NCBI RefSeq assembly: GCF_050296195.1
Contig: NZ_JBNKRB010000036.1
DNA: 64,000 nt
Origin: Gynuella sp050296195
Lineage (GTDB): Bacteria; Pseudomonadota; Gammaproteobacteria; Pseudomonadales; Natronospirillaceae
Strand: one strand, 5' to 3'
In this document: positions 51,755 through 61,312 of the stretch, in pieces
Layout: each line of letters starts with the position of its first letter
How positions within the stretch are numbered: position 1 is the first letter of the stretch
Program-made: the position numbers and the translations under genes
Notes under the pieces: model-generated
Seen by the model: the letters and a program-made list of their open reading frames with translations, nothing else
What the model was told of the DNA's origin: nothing
The model's database searches: none

Positions 51755-52164
51755 TATCTTTAACCTGCTCTGCAAATCCGGTCGCAAACCGGAAGCGAAT
51801 CCGCACGGAAACGGATTAATTATTAAAAGGGCGGCAAATTTACCAACGACCCGACTGTGATGCAAAAAAAACCAGTACGGCAAAAAAGCGTCAAAGTCAA
51901 AAAAAACCGCTAACTCACGCAGCCGCACAACCACGCCCTGGCCAGCCATTTACATAATTCGTCAAAGCATCATTTTTTACCGGAACTGAAATTGACTTAG
52001 ACCGGAACTGAACTAGAGTTAAAACTAGATTCATTGTTTTGTTTCTGAAAAAAATTCAACTCTAAAGAGTAGTAAGATCCGGCAAGATACTCCCTAACCG
52101 GCATAAGTTGTTGAATCACAATAGTTAGTCAATGGATATAGAGATCATTCGAGGATAGTTGTTC
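51755..52164. promoter_or_regulatory. Upstream region of the chemotaxis cluster with direct repeats
   Basis: This 410-bp gap separates trhO from the chemotaxis genes. ACCGGAACTGAA occurs twice, at 51979-51990 and 52001-52012, exactly 22 bp apart, and AACTAGA twice at 52011-52017 and 52023-52029. A weak FliA-like promoter may follow: TAAAG at 52063 and GATA at 52086, one base longer than the ideal spacing. These look like binding sites for a regulator of the cluster; the identification is inference. Confidence 0.4.
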
Positions 52165-53337
52165 ATGCAATCGCGCCTTCAAACTTCCAGTTTTTTTTGG
52201 ATATTGCCGGTTCTGCTAGCTTTTGCCTCAGCCGGCACGGTTATGTTGGTCGCCAATCTGACCATCATGACCGTACTTCTGGCATTGATATTAATCATTG
52301 CCGGTGTGACGATCGGTCACTGGAGTTTTAATGCTCATGCCAGACTGATTTCAGCACTGAAGGAACAAGCCCAGCAGGAAACCTCCGTCGACAAAACACC
52401 GGTATATCTGTCTCTATGGCATTTATGTGAACAAACCTTGCCAATCTGGAGCCGTCATATTGAATCAGCGCGGAACCAGACAGAAGAATCAATTACCGAC
52501 CTGACCAACCGTTTTGGCACCCTGGTACAACGCCTCAATACAACGCTGGAAAATTCCCGTGAAATCAGCGGCGAACAGGGTTCTGACAGCCAGATGGCCA
52601 ACACCTTTCAAACCGCTGAAACACAACTTCAGGAAGTCATTACCTCTTTGCGTAGCACCCAGGAAGGCCGCAGTCATATGTTGAACGAAATGCGGATACT
52701 GACCAGTTATACCGAAGAGCTGAAACAAATGGCTGCCCAGGTAGGCGCCATTGCCGAACAGACTAATCTGCTGGCACTTAACGCCGCCATTGAAGCTGCA
52801 AGGGCCGGTGAAGCAGGGCGCGGTTTTGCGGTGGTGGCGGACGAAGTACGAAAATTATCGACATTATCCAGTGAAACCGGCAGAGAAATGACAGTTAAGG
52901 TCAATACGATCAACGATGCTATCAGCAAAGCTTTTCAGGTTGCGGAACAGGCAACCGTTGAAGACGGGGCCGTTTTGACAAGATCAGAAGCCAGTGTCGG
53001 TGAGGTAATTAACACGTTTACCAATATTGTTGAAACCCTGAAACATTCCACCGAAATCATGCAGCAGGAAAGTCAGGGCATTCGCGAAGAAATTGAAGAT
53101 ATGTTGGTCGCCCTACAGTTTCAGGACCGCATCAGCCAGATTTTGAGTCAAGTCTGTGGAAACCTCGAAAACCTGGAACAGGTACTGGAGCAACGGGATG
53201 AACCAACAGCTGTGGTGATTGATGTCGACCGTTGGCTGGAAGATATGGAAAGCAGCTACGCCATGCTCGAACAGCACATTAATCATCAGGGCCAGCATTC
53301 CAGCCACGATAAGGCTCAAGATATTACCTTTTTTTAA
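52165..53337 (+). CDS. Chemoreceptor-like protein without periplasmic sensor
   Basis: A 390-residue protein with two adjoining N-terminal membrane helices (about 10-30 and 33-50) and almost no loop between them, so it has no periplasmic sensing domain. No HAMP is evident; a helical stretch leads to the MCP signalling tip EQTNLLALNAAIEAARAGEA with GRGFAVVADEVRKLS. The end QFQDRISQILSQVCGNLENL is unlike ordinary MCP tails. It opens the che cluster and may report on the membrane or cytoplasm, or be a scaffold for CheA. ATG 52165 has GAGGA upstream; a TTG at 52159 is possible. Confidence 0.87.
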   Translation: MQSRLQTSSFFWILPVLLAFASAGTVMLVANLTIMTVLLALILIIAGVTIGHWSFNAHARLISALKEQAQQETSVDKTPVYLSLWHLCEQTLPIWSRHIESARNQTEESITDLTNRFGTLVQRLNTTLENSREISGEQGSDSQMANTFQTAETQLQEVITSLRSTQEGRSHMLNEMRILTSYTEELKQMAAQVGAIAEQTNLLALNAAIEAARAGEAGRGFAVVADEVRKLSTLSSETGREMTVKVNTINDAISKAFQVAEQATVEDGAVLTRSEASVGEVINTFTNIVETLKHSTEIMQQESQGIREEIEDMLVALQFQDRISQILSQVCGNLENLEQVLEQRDEPTAVVIDVDRWLEDMESSYAMLEQHINHQGQHSSHDKAQDITFF

Positions 53338-53350
53338 TTAGGGAGAATCC

Positions 53351-53719
53351 ATGTCCAAAACCATCATGATAGTCGACGACTCCGCATCTCTGCGTCAGGT
53401 TGTCAGTATTGCTCTGAAAGGCAGCGGTTATGATGTTATCGAAGCCTGTGACGGCAAAGACGCATTATCAAAACTCACTGGGGGACGAGTTCACCTGATA
53501 ATCAGCGACGTCAACATGCCCAATATGGACGGCATTACATTTTTAAAGGAAGTTAAAAAAATGCCTCGCTATAAATTTACTCCCGTCATCATGTTAACGA
53601 CTGAATCACAAGCGGCCAAAAAGGCCGAAGGACAGGCGGCCGGGGCCAAGGCCTGGGTAGTCAAACCATTCCAGCCACAGACGATGCTCGCTGCAGTCGC
53701 CAAACTGGTTCAACTGTAG
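53351..53719 (+). CDS. cheY: Response regulator CheY
   Basis: A 122-residue single-domain receiver. The acidic pair D9-D10 (IMIVDDSASLRQ), the phosphorylation site D53 (IISDVNMPNMDG), the Thr of IMLTTES and the Lys of WVVKPF are all present. It is phosphorylated by the CheA encoded two genes downstream and would act on a flagellar motor or another output. It lies 13 bases after the receptor-like gene with a GGGAG ribosome site. Confidence 0.94.
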   Translation: MSKTIMIVDDSASLRQVVSIALKGSGYDVIEACDGKDALSKLTGGRVHLIISDVNMPNMDGITFLKEVKKMPRYKFTPVIMLTTESQAAKKAEGQAAGAKAWVVKPFQPQTMLAAVAKLVQL

Positions 53720-53741
53720 TCATATCTAAGGGCAAATCAGC

Positions 53742-54044
53742 ATGTTTGAGTATGCTTTTAAAGAAGACCACTGCCAAGCTGCGATCAGCGGCGAAATGAC
53801 TATTTATACGATTCTGGAGCTGAAAGAAAAGATCGCGGCAATGCTGGCTGATGCACACAACATAACACTTGACCTGAGTGCCGTTAACGAGATCGACAGC
53901 GCTGGCATCCAGTTACTGCTCGTGCTGCATAACAACCGTCTCAAACATCAGTATTCTCTGACGCTGACTCATCCGCACGACTGTGTAACAGACGCCTTTG
54001 CCACACTCGGACTGCAGTCATATTTGTCTCAGTCAGAATCCTGA
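53742..54044 (+). CDS. STAS-domain (anti-sigma factor antagonist-like) protein
   Basis: A 100-residue stand-alone STAS domain. The helix-strand pattern ISGEMTIYTILELKEKIAAM and NITLDLSAVNEIDSAGIQLL is that of SpoIIAA-type antagonists; Ser53 in DSAG is the equivalent of the phosphorylated residue. It lies between cheY and cheA. In chemotaxis clusters of this layout such proteins are thought to bind or modulate CheA or a partner kinase, but no matching kinase other than CheA lies in the window. Confidence 0.88.
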   Translation: MFEYAFKEDHCQAAISGEMTIYTILELKEKIAAMLADAHNITLDLSAVNEIDSAGIQLLLVLHNNRLKHQYSLTLTHPHDCVTDAFATLGLQSYLSQSES

Positions 54045-54063
54045 GCCCTAGCAGAGGTATCCC

Positions 54064-56244
54064 ATGAACCTAGATGCCGCACTGAAAACCTATATAGCCG
54101 AAAGCCGGGAAATGCTCCAGGAGATGGAAGACATTCTGTTGCGGATTGAAGGCATGGCTGATCAGACAGAATCTCTCAACAGCATTTTTCGGGCAGCCCA
54201 CACCATCAAAGGCTCCGCCGGTCTGTTTGGCCTCGATGGTATTGTTGCTTTCACCCACCATGTTGAAACGCTTCTGGACCAATGTCGTACCGGTGAAACA
54301 TCCATCACTGAAAACCTTGTTGCCTTGTTGTTGCAATGCAGTGACCACATCGGCCGCCTGATTGATGACCTGGAAACCGGCGCTGAAGCTTTGAGTCCCG
54401 AACTGCAACAACAGGGCAGCGATTTGATCTCGCAGCTGCAACAGACTTATGCATCGAAACCGACAGATACACCGACACCGGCGCCAGCTGACAAACCATC
54501 GTCTAACCCTGCCTCACAAGATCGCCCAACCCATTCTGAGCTATGGCATATTTCCTTACGTTTCGGCCTCGATTCATTGCGCGATGGTATGGATCCGTTA
54601 TCTTTTCTGCACTATCTCGGAACCCTTGGCGAAATCAACCGGATACAACTCATTAATCACAACATGCCTGATTTTGACAAGATGGATCCGGAGAGTTGTT
54701 ACCTTGGTTTTGAGCTCAGTTATCAGAGCGATGCCAGCCAAAACGTCATTGAAGAGGTGTTTGAATTTATCCGCCAGGACAGCCATGTCTGTGTGCTTCC
54801 ACCCCATGCGGATCTGGATGACTTTGCCCGATTAATCCGCGAGTTACCGGAAAACGACGACGATCTGATCAATCTGCTGGTGCAATGTGAATCCCTGACC
54901 CGCGCAGAAGCCGATACCCTGATAGCTCCACCGGCAGTCACCGATGAGTCTGTGGCCACACCCAGCCAGGAAATACCATCAGCCATCGATAAACCGGAGC
55001 CGGTTCCTCAGGCACAGAACACAGCAAAACCCACAGCGGTTAGGGGCAGCAGTGAAAACCAGTCCATCCGTGTTGATGCCGACAAACTCGATCATTTGAT
55101 TAACCTGGTGGGAGAGCTGGTGATTGCCGGTGCCGGTGCGTCGCTGAATGCCGTAAACAATGGTGACACAGAACTGCTGGAATCCATGTCCACCCTGACC
55201 CGGCTGGTAGAAGAAGTACGCGATTCTGCCCTGCAGCTGCGAATGGTACAGATCGGCGGCACATTCAACCGCTTTCATCGGGTGGTACGCGATGTCTCCA
55301 AAGAACTGAACAAAGACATCAAGCTGGTGATTACCGGTGCGGATACAGAACTGGACAAAACCGTGGTAGAAAAAATCGGTGATCCGTTAATGCACCTGGT
55401 CCGCAATTCCATCGATCACGGCATAGAACCTCCCGAAACAAGAATCGCGGCCGGAAAACCGGCCACCGGAACCGTACAACTGAATGCCTATCACGACTCC
55501 GGCAGTATTGTGATCGAAATCTCCGATGACGGTGGAGGGCTGGATCGTGAGCGGATTTTGGCGAAAGCCATTCGTTCGGGTCTGGTCAGCGCCGACCAAC
55601 CACCGGACAACTCTGAGTTGTTCAAACTAATTTTTGAACCCGGCTTCTCCACCGCCGAAACCGTCAGCAATCTTTCCGGACGTGGTGTCGGTATGGATGT
55701 GGTGAAACGCAATATCAGCGCTCTACGAGGCAGTGTGGAAGTCAATAGCGAGGCCGGCAAAGGCACTGTATTTCAGATCCGTTTACCCCTCACCCTGGCT
55801 ATTATCGATGGCTTCATGGTTGGCGTCGGGCAGTCCTCGTTCGTTGTCCCTCTGGACATCGTCATCGAGTGTATCGAGCTGACAAACAACATTGGCACCA
55901 CAGACTCTGATCGGGATTATCTCGATCTCCGTGGCGAAGTGCTGCCTTATGTCCGACTACGCGACATGTTCGCCATCAACGGTAAGCCTCCTGAACGCGA
56001 AAGTGTTGTCGTAGTCAACTACGCCGGAGTCAAAGCCGGGTTGGTGGTTGACCGTTTGATGGGCGAATTTCAAACCGTCATCAAACCCCTTGGCAAAATC
56101 TTTAGCCATCTGAAAGGGATCAGCGGTTCCAGCATTCTGGGTAACGGCGACGTGGCACTGATCATTGATGTGCCAGGACTGATACAACAAATCACTGCAT
56201 TGGAAAACACAGCGTATGCGCTGCCGAAACAAACCATGCATTAA
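54064..56244 (+). CDS. cheA: Chemotaxis histidine kinase CheA
   Basis: A 726-residue kinase. An HPt domain (about 1-105) has the phosphorylated His46 in FRAAHTIKGSAGLFGLDG; a proline-rich linker (about 135-155) leads to a P2-like region (about 158-275); dimerisation begins at IRVDADKLDHLINLVGELVI; the kinase has N-box HLVRNSIDHGIEPP, G1 EISDDGGGLD and G2 GRGVGMDVVKRN; the end is a CheW-like domain. It autophosphorylates under receptor control and feeds CheY and CheB. It begins 19 bases after the STAS gene. Confidence 0.97.
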   Translation: MNLDAALKTYIAESREMLQEMEDILLRIEGMADQTESLNSIFRAAHTIKGSAGLFGLDGIVAFTHHVETLLDQCRTGETSITENLVALLLQCSDHIGRLIDDLETGAEALSPELQQQGSDLISQLQQTYASKPTDTPTPAPADKPSSNPASQDRPTHSELWHISLRFGLDSLRDGMDPLSFLHYLGTLGEINRIQLINHNMPDFDKMDPESCYLGFELSYQSDASQNVIEEVFEFIRQDSHVCVLPPHADLDDFARLIRELPENDDDLINLLVQCESLTRAEADTLIAPPAVTDESVATPSQEIPSAIDKPEPVPQAQNTAKPTAVRGSSENQSIRVDADKLDHLINLVGELVIAGAGASLNAVNNGDTELLESMSTLTRLVEEVRDSALQLRMVQIGGTFNRFHRVVRDVSKELNKDIKLVITGADTELDKTVVEKIGDPLMHLVRNSIDHGIEPPETRIAAGKPATGTVQLNAYHDSGSIVIEISDDGGGLDRERILAKAIRSGLVSADQPPDNSELFKLIFEPGFSTAETVSNLSGRGVGMDVVKRNISALRGSVEVNSEAGKGTVFQIRLPLTLAIIDGFMVGVGQSSFVVPLDIVIECIELTNNIGTTDSDRDYLDLRGEVLPYVRLRDMFAINGKPPERESVVVVNYAGVKAGLVVDRLMGEFQTVIKPLGKIFSHLKGISGSSILGNGDVALIIDVPGLIQQITALENTAYALPKQTMH

Positions 56245-56267
56245 CAGGTAAATAGCGGAGATCAGCT

Positions 56268-58229
56268 ATGTTAAACAATATGAAATTGAGTGTGCGGTTG
56301 ACCCTCGGGATCGGCGTCATAGTAGTATTGCTGTGCATCGTGGCGCTTGTGTCCTATAACGCATTAACGACTGCATCCAACGGTTTTACCGATTACCGCG
56401 AGCTGGCCAAAAACAGCAACAACGCCAGCCGGGTCGAAGCCCAGATGCTGGCAATGCGTTTGGCCGTACTGCGTTATTATGTGAGTGCGGATCCCGTGCT
56501 TCTGCGTCAACAGGAGGACCTTTATCGTCAAAGCAGCGATATTCTGGAAGAATCTCTGGAAACCACCAGCAACGAAGAGGAACGCAAGGCTTTCGTCCAG
56601 ATGACCGAACTCAGCAAAGAGTATCAGGCAACCTTTCTGGAAATCGTCGAACTGATGAAACACCGGGACGATCTGCTCAATACCCAGTTGAATAAACAGG
56701 GCGCGACCATGGAAGAAAATCTCAGCCGCATTATGGACGGTGCTCAGAACAATAATGACATTACCACTTCCTTTGATGCCTCTGCCGCCATGCACAATTT
56801 GTTGCTGGCCAGGCTCTACATTGTCAAATTTCTGGAGAGCAACAATGACGATTCTGCAGACCGGGCCAGAAAAGAGTTTGCTCTATTTCTACAGGAGCTT
56901 GAAAAACTGGACAAAGATCTGGTCAACCCGACTCTGCGTTCGCCGCTGCGTGAAATTCAGTTGGTAGCAGAAAAATACGCCGCCGGATTTGAGGAAATCG
57001 TCAATGCCATTCACACACGTAATACCCTAAAAGCAGAAAAACTGGACATCGCCGGCATTGAAATTGTTGAAATTGCCGAAAAGCTGAAAGAGAGCATTCG
57101 AGAAGAGCAGGATGAACTGGGGCCACGAGTACAATCTTCCAATGACCGAGCCGTGTTAACCGTTGAAATATTCAGTGCCGTTGCTCTCCTGATGGCAGCA
57201 GGGGCTGGTCTATGGATTGGCATCAGTGTTATGCGTCAGATTGGTGGAGAACCTGGTTATGCCGCCGAAATGGTCAGCAAGATTGCAGAAGGGAATCTGT
57301 CCACTCAGATCCAGTTGCGTCGAGGCGACAACACCAGTCTTCTGGCAGCGATGAAAGTCATGGTGGATAAACTGTCCGACATCATCAGCGAAGTACGCAG
57401 TGCCGCCAGCAACCTCTCCAGCGCCTCGGAAGAAGTTTCCGCCACAGCCCAGAGTATGAGCCAGGGCAACAGTGAGCAGGCGGCCAGCGTCGAGGAGACA
57501 TCAGCATCGGTCGAGCAGATGTCCGCCTCAATCAACCAGAATACCGAGAATGCCAAAGTTACTGACGGTATTGCCTCCAAAGCCAGCCGAGAGGCAGACG
57601 AAGGTGGCGAGGCCGTGCGTCAGACCGTCCTGGCCATGAAAGCCATTGCCGAGAAGATCAGTATCATTGATGACATTGCCTACCAGACTAACCTGCTGGC
57701 ACTGAATGCAGCTATTGAGGCAGCCCGTGCAGGTGATCATGGCAAGGGTTTTGCCGTAGTGGCTGCAGAGGTCCGTAAGCTGGCCGAACGTTCACAGGTC
57801 GCTGCCCAGGAAATCAGTGAGGTCGCTGGCTCCAGTGTTGATCTGGCCGAAAAAGCCGGGTCACTGCTCGATGAAATTGTCCCGTCCATCCGTAAAACCT
57901 CCGACCTGGTACAGGAAATCAGTGCCGGATCAGAAGAACAGGCATCCGGGGTATCACAAATCGCCAACGCCATGGAGCAGCTGAACAAAGTCACTCAACA
58001 AAGTGCCTCAGCCTCAGAAGAGCTGGCAGCAACCGCAGAAGAACTGAGCGGTCAGGCAGAACAGCTGCAGGAGTTAATGGAATACTTCAACCTTGCCCAG
58101 AACAGCCGTGGCAACCCTCCGCAAAAACGGCAACCAAGCAGCAAAACCAAACCTCACAAATCTGCCATAGCTGATCATCACCCAGAGCCGGATCCGGATC
58201 ATGCCCTGCGCGAGTTTGTAAAGTTTTAG
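56268..58229 (+). CDS. Methyl-accepting chemotaxis protein with long helical (HBM-like) sensor
   Basis: A 653-residue receptor. A first membrane helix (about 10-32, LTLGIGVIVVLLCIVALVSY) and a second (about 304-325, AVALLMAAGAGLWIGISVM) bracket about 270 helical periplasmic residues (SNGFTDYRELAKNSNNASRV at its start), the size of a helical bimodular domain, which in other bacteria binds organic acids. HAMP is reduced to GGEPGYAAEMVSKIAEGNLS. The signalling tip is YQTNLLALNAAIEAARAGDH. No CheR-binding pentapeptide ends the protein. It is encoded between cheA and cheW and is probably the main input of the cluster. Confidence 0.93.
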   Translation: MLNNMKLSVRLTLGIGVIVVLLCIVALVSYNALTTASNGFTDYRELAKNSNNASRVEAQMLAMRLAVLRYYVSADPVLLRQQEDLYRQSSDILEESLETTSNEEERKAFVQMTELSKEYQATFLEIVELMKHRDDLLNTQLNKQGATMEENLSRIMDGAQNNNDITTSFDASAAMHNLLLARLYIVKFLESNNDDSADRARKEFALFLQELEKLDKDLVNPTLRSPLREIQLVAEKYAAGFEEIVNAIHTRNTLKAEKLDIAGIEIVEIAEKLKESIREEQDELGPRVQSSNDRAVLTVEIFSAVALLMAAGAGLWIGISVMRQIGGEPGYAAEMVSKIAEGNLSTQIQLRRGDNTSLLAAMKVMVDKLSDIISEVRSAASNLSSASEEVSATAQSMSQGNSEQAASVEETSASVEQMSASINQNTENAKVTDGIASKASREADEGGEAVRQTVLAMKAIAEKISIIDDIAYQTNLLALNAAIEAARAGDHGKGFAVVAAEVRKLAERSQVAAQEISEVAGSSVDLAEKAGSLLDEIVPSIRKTSDLVQEISAGSEEQASGVSQIANAMEQLNKVTQQSASASEELAATAEELSGQAEQLQELMEYFNLAQNSRGNPPQKRQPSSKTKPHKSAIADHHPEPDPDHALREFVKF

Positions 58230-58238
58230 GAGCCAACC

Positions 58239-58748
58239 ATGAGTCAGTCTGCTCATCAGTCTGATAGCAAACAACAGATCAGTGCTGATCCGTCCCAGTT
58301 TTTGACCTTTCAGGTTAATGAGGAAATGTTTGCCATCGGCATACTGCAGATCAAAGAGATTCTGGAATGGGGCCGGGTTACCACGGTGCCAATGATGCCG
58401 GAGTTTGTCTGCGGGGTGATCAATCTGCGAGGCGCCGTAGTGCCAATCATTGATCTGGGTGCCCGCCTGAGCGGCCAGCGAAGCACCACCGGCAAACGCA
58501 CCTGCATTGTGATTGTGGAAGTCGGTGATCCTGATGAGCATCAGTGTATCGGTGTCATGGTCGATGCAGTATCAGAAGTTACCGACATTGCCGAAACAGA
58601 CATCGAACCGCCACCCGGTTTTGGGGTAAAACTCCGAGCAGACTTTCTGGACGGAATAGGCAAAGTGAATGGTCGGTTCGTGATTCTGTTGAATGTTCAC
58701 AATGTCTTATCGATTGAGGAACTGGCTCAGATCTGCGATCACACTTGA
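58239..58748 (+). CDS. cheW: Chemotaxis coupling protein CheW
   Basis: A 169-residue coupling protein. It contains FLTFQVNEEMFAIGILQIKE, VTTVPMMPEFVCGVINLRGA and VVPIIDLGARLSG, the standard CheW core that bridges receptor tips and CheA, and ends VNGRFVILLNVHNVLSIEEL. It starts 9 bases after the MCP stop with AGGAG upstream. Confidence 0.96.
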   Translation: MSQSAHQSDSKQQISADPSQFLTFQVNEEMFAIGILQIKEILEWGRVTTVPMMPEFVCGVINLRGAVVPIIDLGARLSGQRSTTGKRTCIVIVEVGDPDEHQCIGVMVDAVSEVTDIAETDIEPPPGFGVKLRADFLDGIGKVNGRFVILLNVHNVLSIEELAQICDHT

Positions 58749-58767
58749 CCTCATAGTTAGCCTGATT

Positions 58768-59610
58768 ATGGAAACAGAAATACAAGCCATGGAAATTGCT
58801 ACGAATTACAAGCCGCCAGCGCTGACTGACGAGGAGTTCAAACTCTTCCGGCAGATGATTTACGACGTTGCCGGTATCAGCCTTTCAAACGCCAAAAAAG
58901 CTCTGGTAGCTGCCCGGCTACTGAAACGGGTCAAGTACTTTGGCATGGCCAGTTATCGGGAGTATTTTGTTCTACTCAAAACACCCGGCAATGATGAACT
59001 CCAAAACGCAGTGGATATGCTGACCACCAATGAGACGTTCTTTTTTCGGGAAAAAAAACACTTTGAGTTTCTCCAGCACCAGATCCTGCCCAACTGGCAC
59101 AGTGGTAATAAACGAATCTGGAGCGCTGCCAGCTCCTCCGGTGAGGAGGCCTACTCGCTGGCCATGACCCTGTCTGAATATGCACTCACGGATAAATGGG
59201 AAATCGTCGGCACGGATATCAGCACCCGGGTTCTCAATACCGCCCGTAAAGCGCAATATCCCATGTCCCGAAGTCGGGATATTCCACTAAACTATTTGAA
59301 GAAGTACTGTCTGAAAGGGATTGGCAGTCAGGAAGGTACGTTTCTGATACAACCGGTACTGAGCCGGAAAGTATCGTTCCTGCACGCCAATCTCAAACAG
59401 AACCTGACCAGACTGGGACGCTTTGATGTGATATTTCTGCGGAATGTCATGATCTATTTCAACAACGATACCAAGCGTCAAGTGCTGGCCTTATTACTCC
59501 AGCAACTGAACCCGGGAGGATTCCTGATGATTGGTCATTCTGAAAGTCTCAATGGAATCACCAATGCGCTCCAGCTGGTCTCTCCGTCGATCTACGTCAA
59601 GGCGAAATAA
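58768..59610 (+). CDS. cheR: Chemotaxis protein methyltransferase CheR
   Basis: A 280-residue methyltransferase that adds methyl groups from S-adenosylmethionine to receptor glutamates. The N-terminal helical domain (ALTDEEFKLFRQMIYDVAGI) is followed by MLTTNETFFFRE and the SAM-binding IWSAASSSGEEAYSLAM; DVIFLRNVMIYFNNDTKRQV and GGFLMIGHSESL close the fold. ATG 58768 is chosen; ATG 58789 is also possible and neither has a strong ribosome site. It is encoded 19 bases after cheW and abuts cheD. Confidence 0.95.
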   Translation: METEIQAMEIATNYKPPALTDEEFKLFRQMIYDVAGISLSNAKKALVAARLLKRVKYFGMASYREYFVLLKTPGNDELQNAVDMLTTNETFFFREKKHFEFLQHQILPNWHSGNKRIWSAASSSGEEAYSLAMTLSEYALTDKWEIVGTDISTRVLNTARKAQYPMSRSRDIPLNYLKKYCLKGIGSQEGTFLIQPVLSRKVSFLHANLKQNLTRLGRFDVIFLRNVMIYFNNDTKRQVLALLLQQLNPGGFLMIGHSESLNGITNALQLVSPSIYVKAK

Positions 59611-60099
59611 ATGGATCAGAATGTTCTCAATATTTTTCTAAACCCCGGGGAATTTTATTTTGGAGACGGTAAAACCTGTATCCACACTCTGCTTGGCTCC
59701 TGTGTCGCCATCACTCTCTGGCATCCACAACTGCTGATTGGCGGTATGTGTCATTACATGCTGCCAACCCGCGGACGTAACCAGCATTTGTCAGCCGGGC
59801 ATTTTGCCGATGAAGCCATCCAGCTGTTCTTGAAAGCCATCGAAAAACGGAAAACCCACAGCACTGACTATGAAGTCAAACTGTTCGGCGGTGGCAGTAT
59901 GATTCCGGACAATCAGCGGGGAACCACTGAAAGCGGTATCCCGTGGGCGAATATCAACATCGGAAAAAAACTGCTGCAACAATACGGCTTCAAAATCAAA
60001 GCCTGCGATGTGGGCGGCAACGGTCATCGCAAATTGTTTCTGGAATTATGGAGTGGTGATGTATGGGTACAGACCAATAGACTGACACAACCAGGATAA
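59611..60099 (+). CDS. cheD: Receptor glutamine deamidase CheD
   Basis: A 162-residue CheD. The catalytic Cys31 (LLGSCVAITLW) and His48 (GGMCHYMLP) are present, as is the FGGGSMIP loop. It deamidates receptor glutamines and may sequester a CheC-like phosphatase, though no CheC is in the window. Its ATG follows the cheR stop directly (TAAATG), so the two are coupled. Confidence 0.95.
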   Translation: MDQNVLNIFLNPGEFYFGDGKTCIHTLLGSCVAITLWHPQLLIGGMCHYMLPTRGRNQHLSAGHFADEAIQLFLKAIEKRKTHSTDYEVKLFGGGSMIPDNQRGTTESGIPWANINIGKKLLQQYGFKIKACDVGGNGHRKLFLELWSGDVWVQTNRLTQPG

Positions 60100-60102
60100 A
60101 CT

Positions 60103-61167
60103 ATGAACACAATTAAAGTCATGGTAGTGGATGATTCTGCAGTTGTAAGACAGGTATTGCAGGAAATGCTGAACAAGGATCCGGCGATTGAAGTCATCGG
60201 CGCAGCGGCAGACCCGATTTTTGCCATGAATCGCATGAATAAGCAGTGGCCGGATGTTATCGTGCTGGATGTGGAAATGCCCCGTATGGATGGCATCACG
60301 TTCCTGAAGAAACTGATGTCAGAACGGCCAACACCCGTGGTTATTTGCTCAACTCTGACCGAAAAAGGTGCCGAAACCACCATGCAGGCCATGTCGGCCG
60401 GAGCAGTCAGTATTATTACCAAGCCCAAGGTCGGGCTGAAAAATTTTTTGAGCGATGCTGCCGACAACATTATCAGCGCCGTCAAGGGAGCTGCCCGGGC
60501 CAATATGGCCAATATGCGCACCACGGCGCTGAAGGTCGAAAAAAAGCTGTCGGCTGACGCAGTCATTCCCGGCAATGCCAGAGCCATGACCAAAACCACC
60601 GACAAGGTAATTGCCATTGGTACTTCAACCGGTGGTACCCAGGCGCTGGAAGCAGTACTCACTGCACTGCCACCGAACATTCCCGGTATCGTGATCGTGC
60701 AACATATGCCGGAAAAATTTACCCGATCATTTGCGGAACGAATCGACAGTCTCAGTGACATCAGCGTCAAAGAAGCCGAAAACAATGACCGGGTCATACC
60801 AGGCCGGGCACTGATTGCCCCCGGTGGTAAACACATGCTGTTGAAGCGTAATGGTGCGCAATATTATGTGGAGGTCATGAATGGCCCACTGGTCAATCGT
60901 CACCGTCCTTCAGTAGATGTGCTGTTTCGTTCCGTAGCCCGTTATGCCGGCAAAAATGCCGTCGGCTTTATCCTTACCGGTATGGGGGACGATGGTGCCC
61001 GTGGATTGCTGGAAATGAAAAATGCCGGAGCCGAAACCTTTGCCCAGGATGAAAAGAGCTGTGTCGTGTTTGGTATGCCGAAAGAAGCCATCGCTCTGAA
61101 TGCGGCATCCAGGGTCGTTTCCCTGGGTTCAGTTCCCGCAGAAATCATGCGTTACAGTCACGGTTGA
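60103..61167 (+). CDS. cheB: Protein-glutamate methylesterase CheB
   Basis: A 354-residue response regulator and methylesterase. The receiver domain has D10-D11 and phosphorylation site D56 (VIVLDVEMPRMDG); the linker is about 125-190; the esterase domain carries the Ser of AIGTSTGGTQAL, the His of VIVQHMPEKFT and the Asp of LTGMGDDGARG. It removes methyl groups from receptors for adaptation and closes the cluster. It starts 3 bases after the cheD stop. Confidence 0.97.
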   Translation: MNTIKVMVVDDSAVVRQVLQEMLNKDPAIEVIGAAADPIFAMNRMNKQWPDVIVLDVEMPRMDGITFLKKLMSERPTPVVICSTLTEKGAETTMQAMSAGAVSIITKPKVGLKNFLSDAADNIISAVKGAARANMANMRTTALKVEKKLSADAVIPGNARAMTKTTDKVIAIGTSTGGTQALEAVLTALPPNIPGIVIVQHMPEKFTRSFAERIDSLSDISVKEAENNDRVIPGRALIAPGGKHMLLKRNGAQYYVEVMNGPLVNRHRPSVDVLFRSVARYAGKNAVGFILTGMGDDGARGLLEMKNAGAETFAQDEKSCVVFGMPKEAIALNAASRVVSLGSVPAEIMRYSHG

Positions 61168-61312
61168 TATAAGTTGTTCTCATAATAACAATTAATCGAA
61201 GCGGACAAACTTGAACCAGATCAACTTATGGGTTCGAAAGCTCATAATTGTTTTGTAATCCATAAGCAGCACACTTACAGTTATCCCATTCATAACACAG
61301 AGGCGTGTTGTA

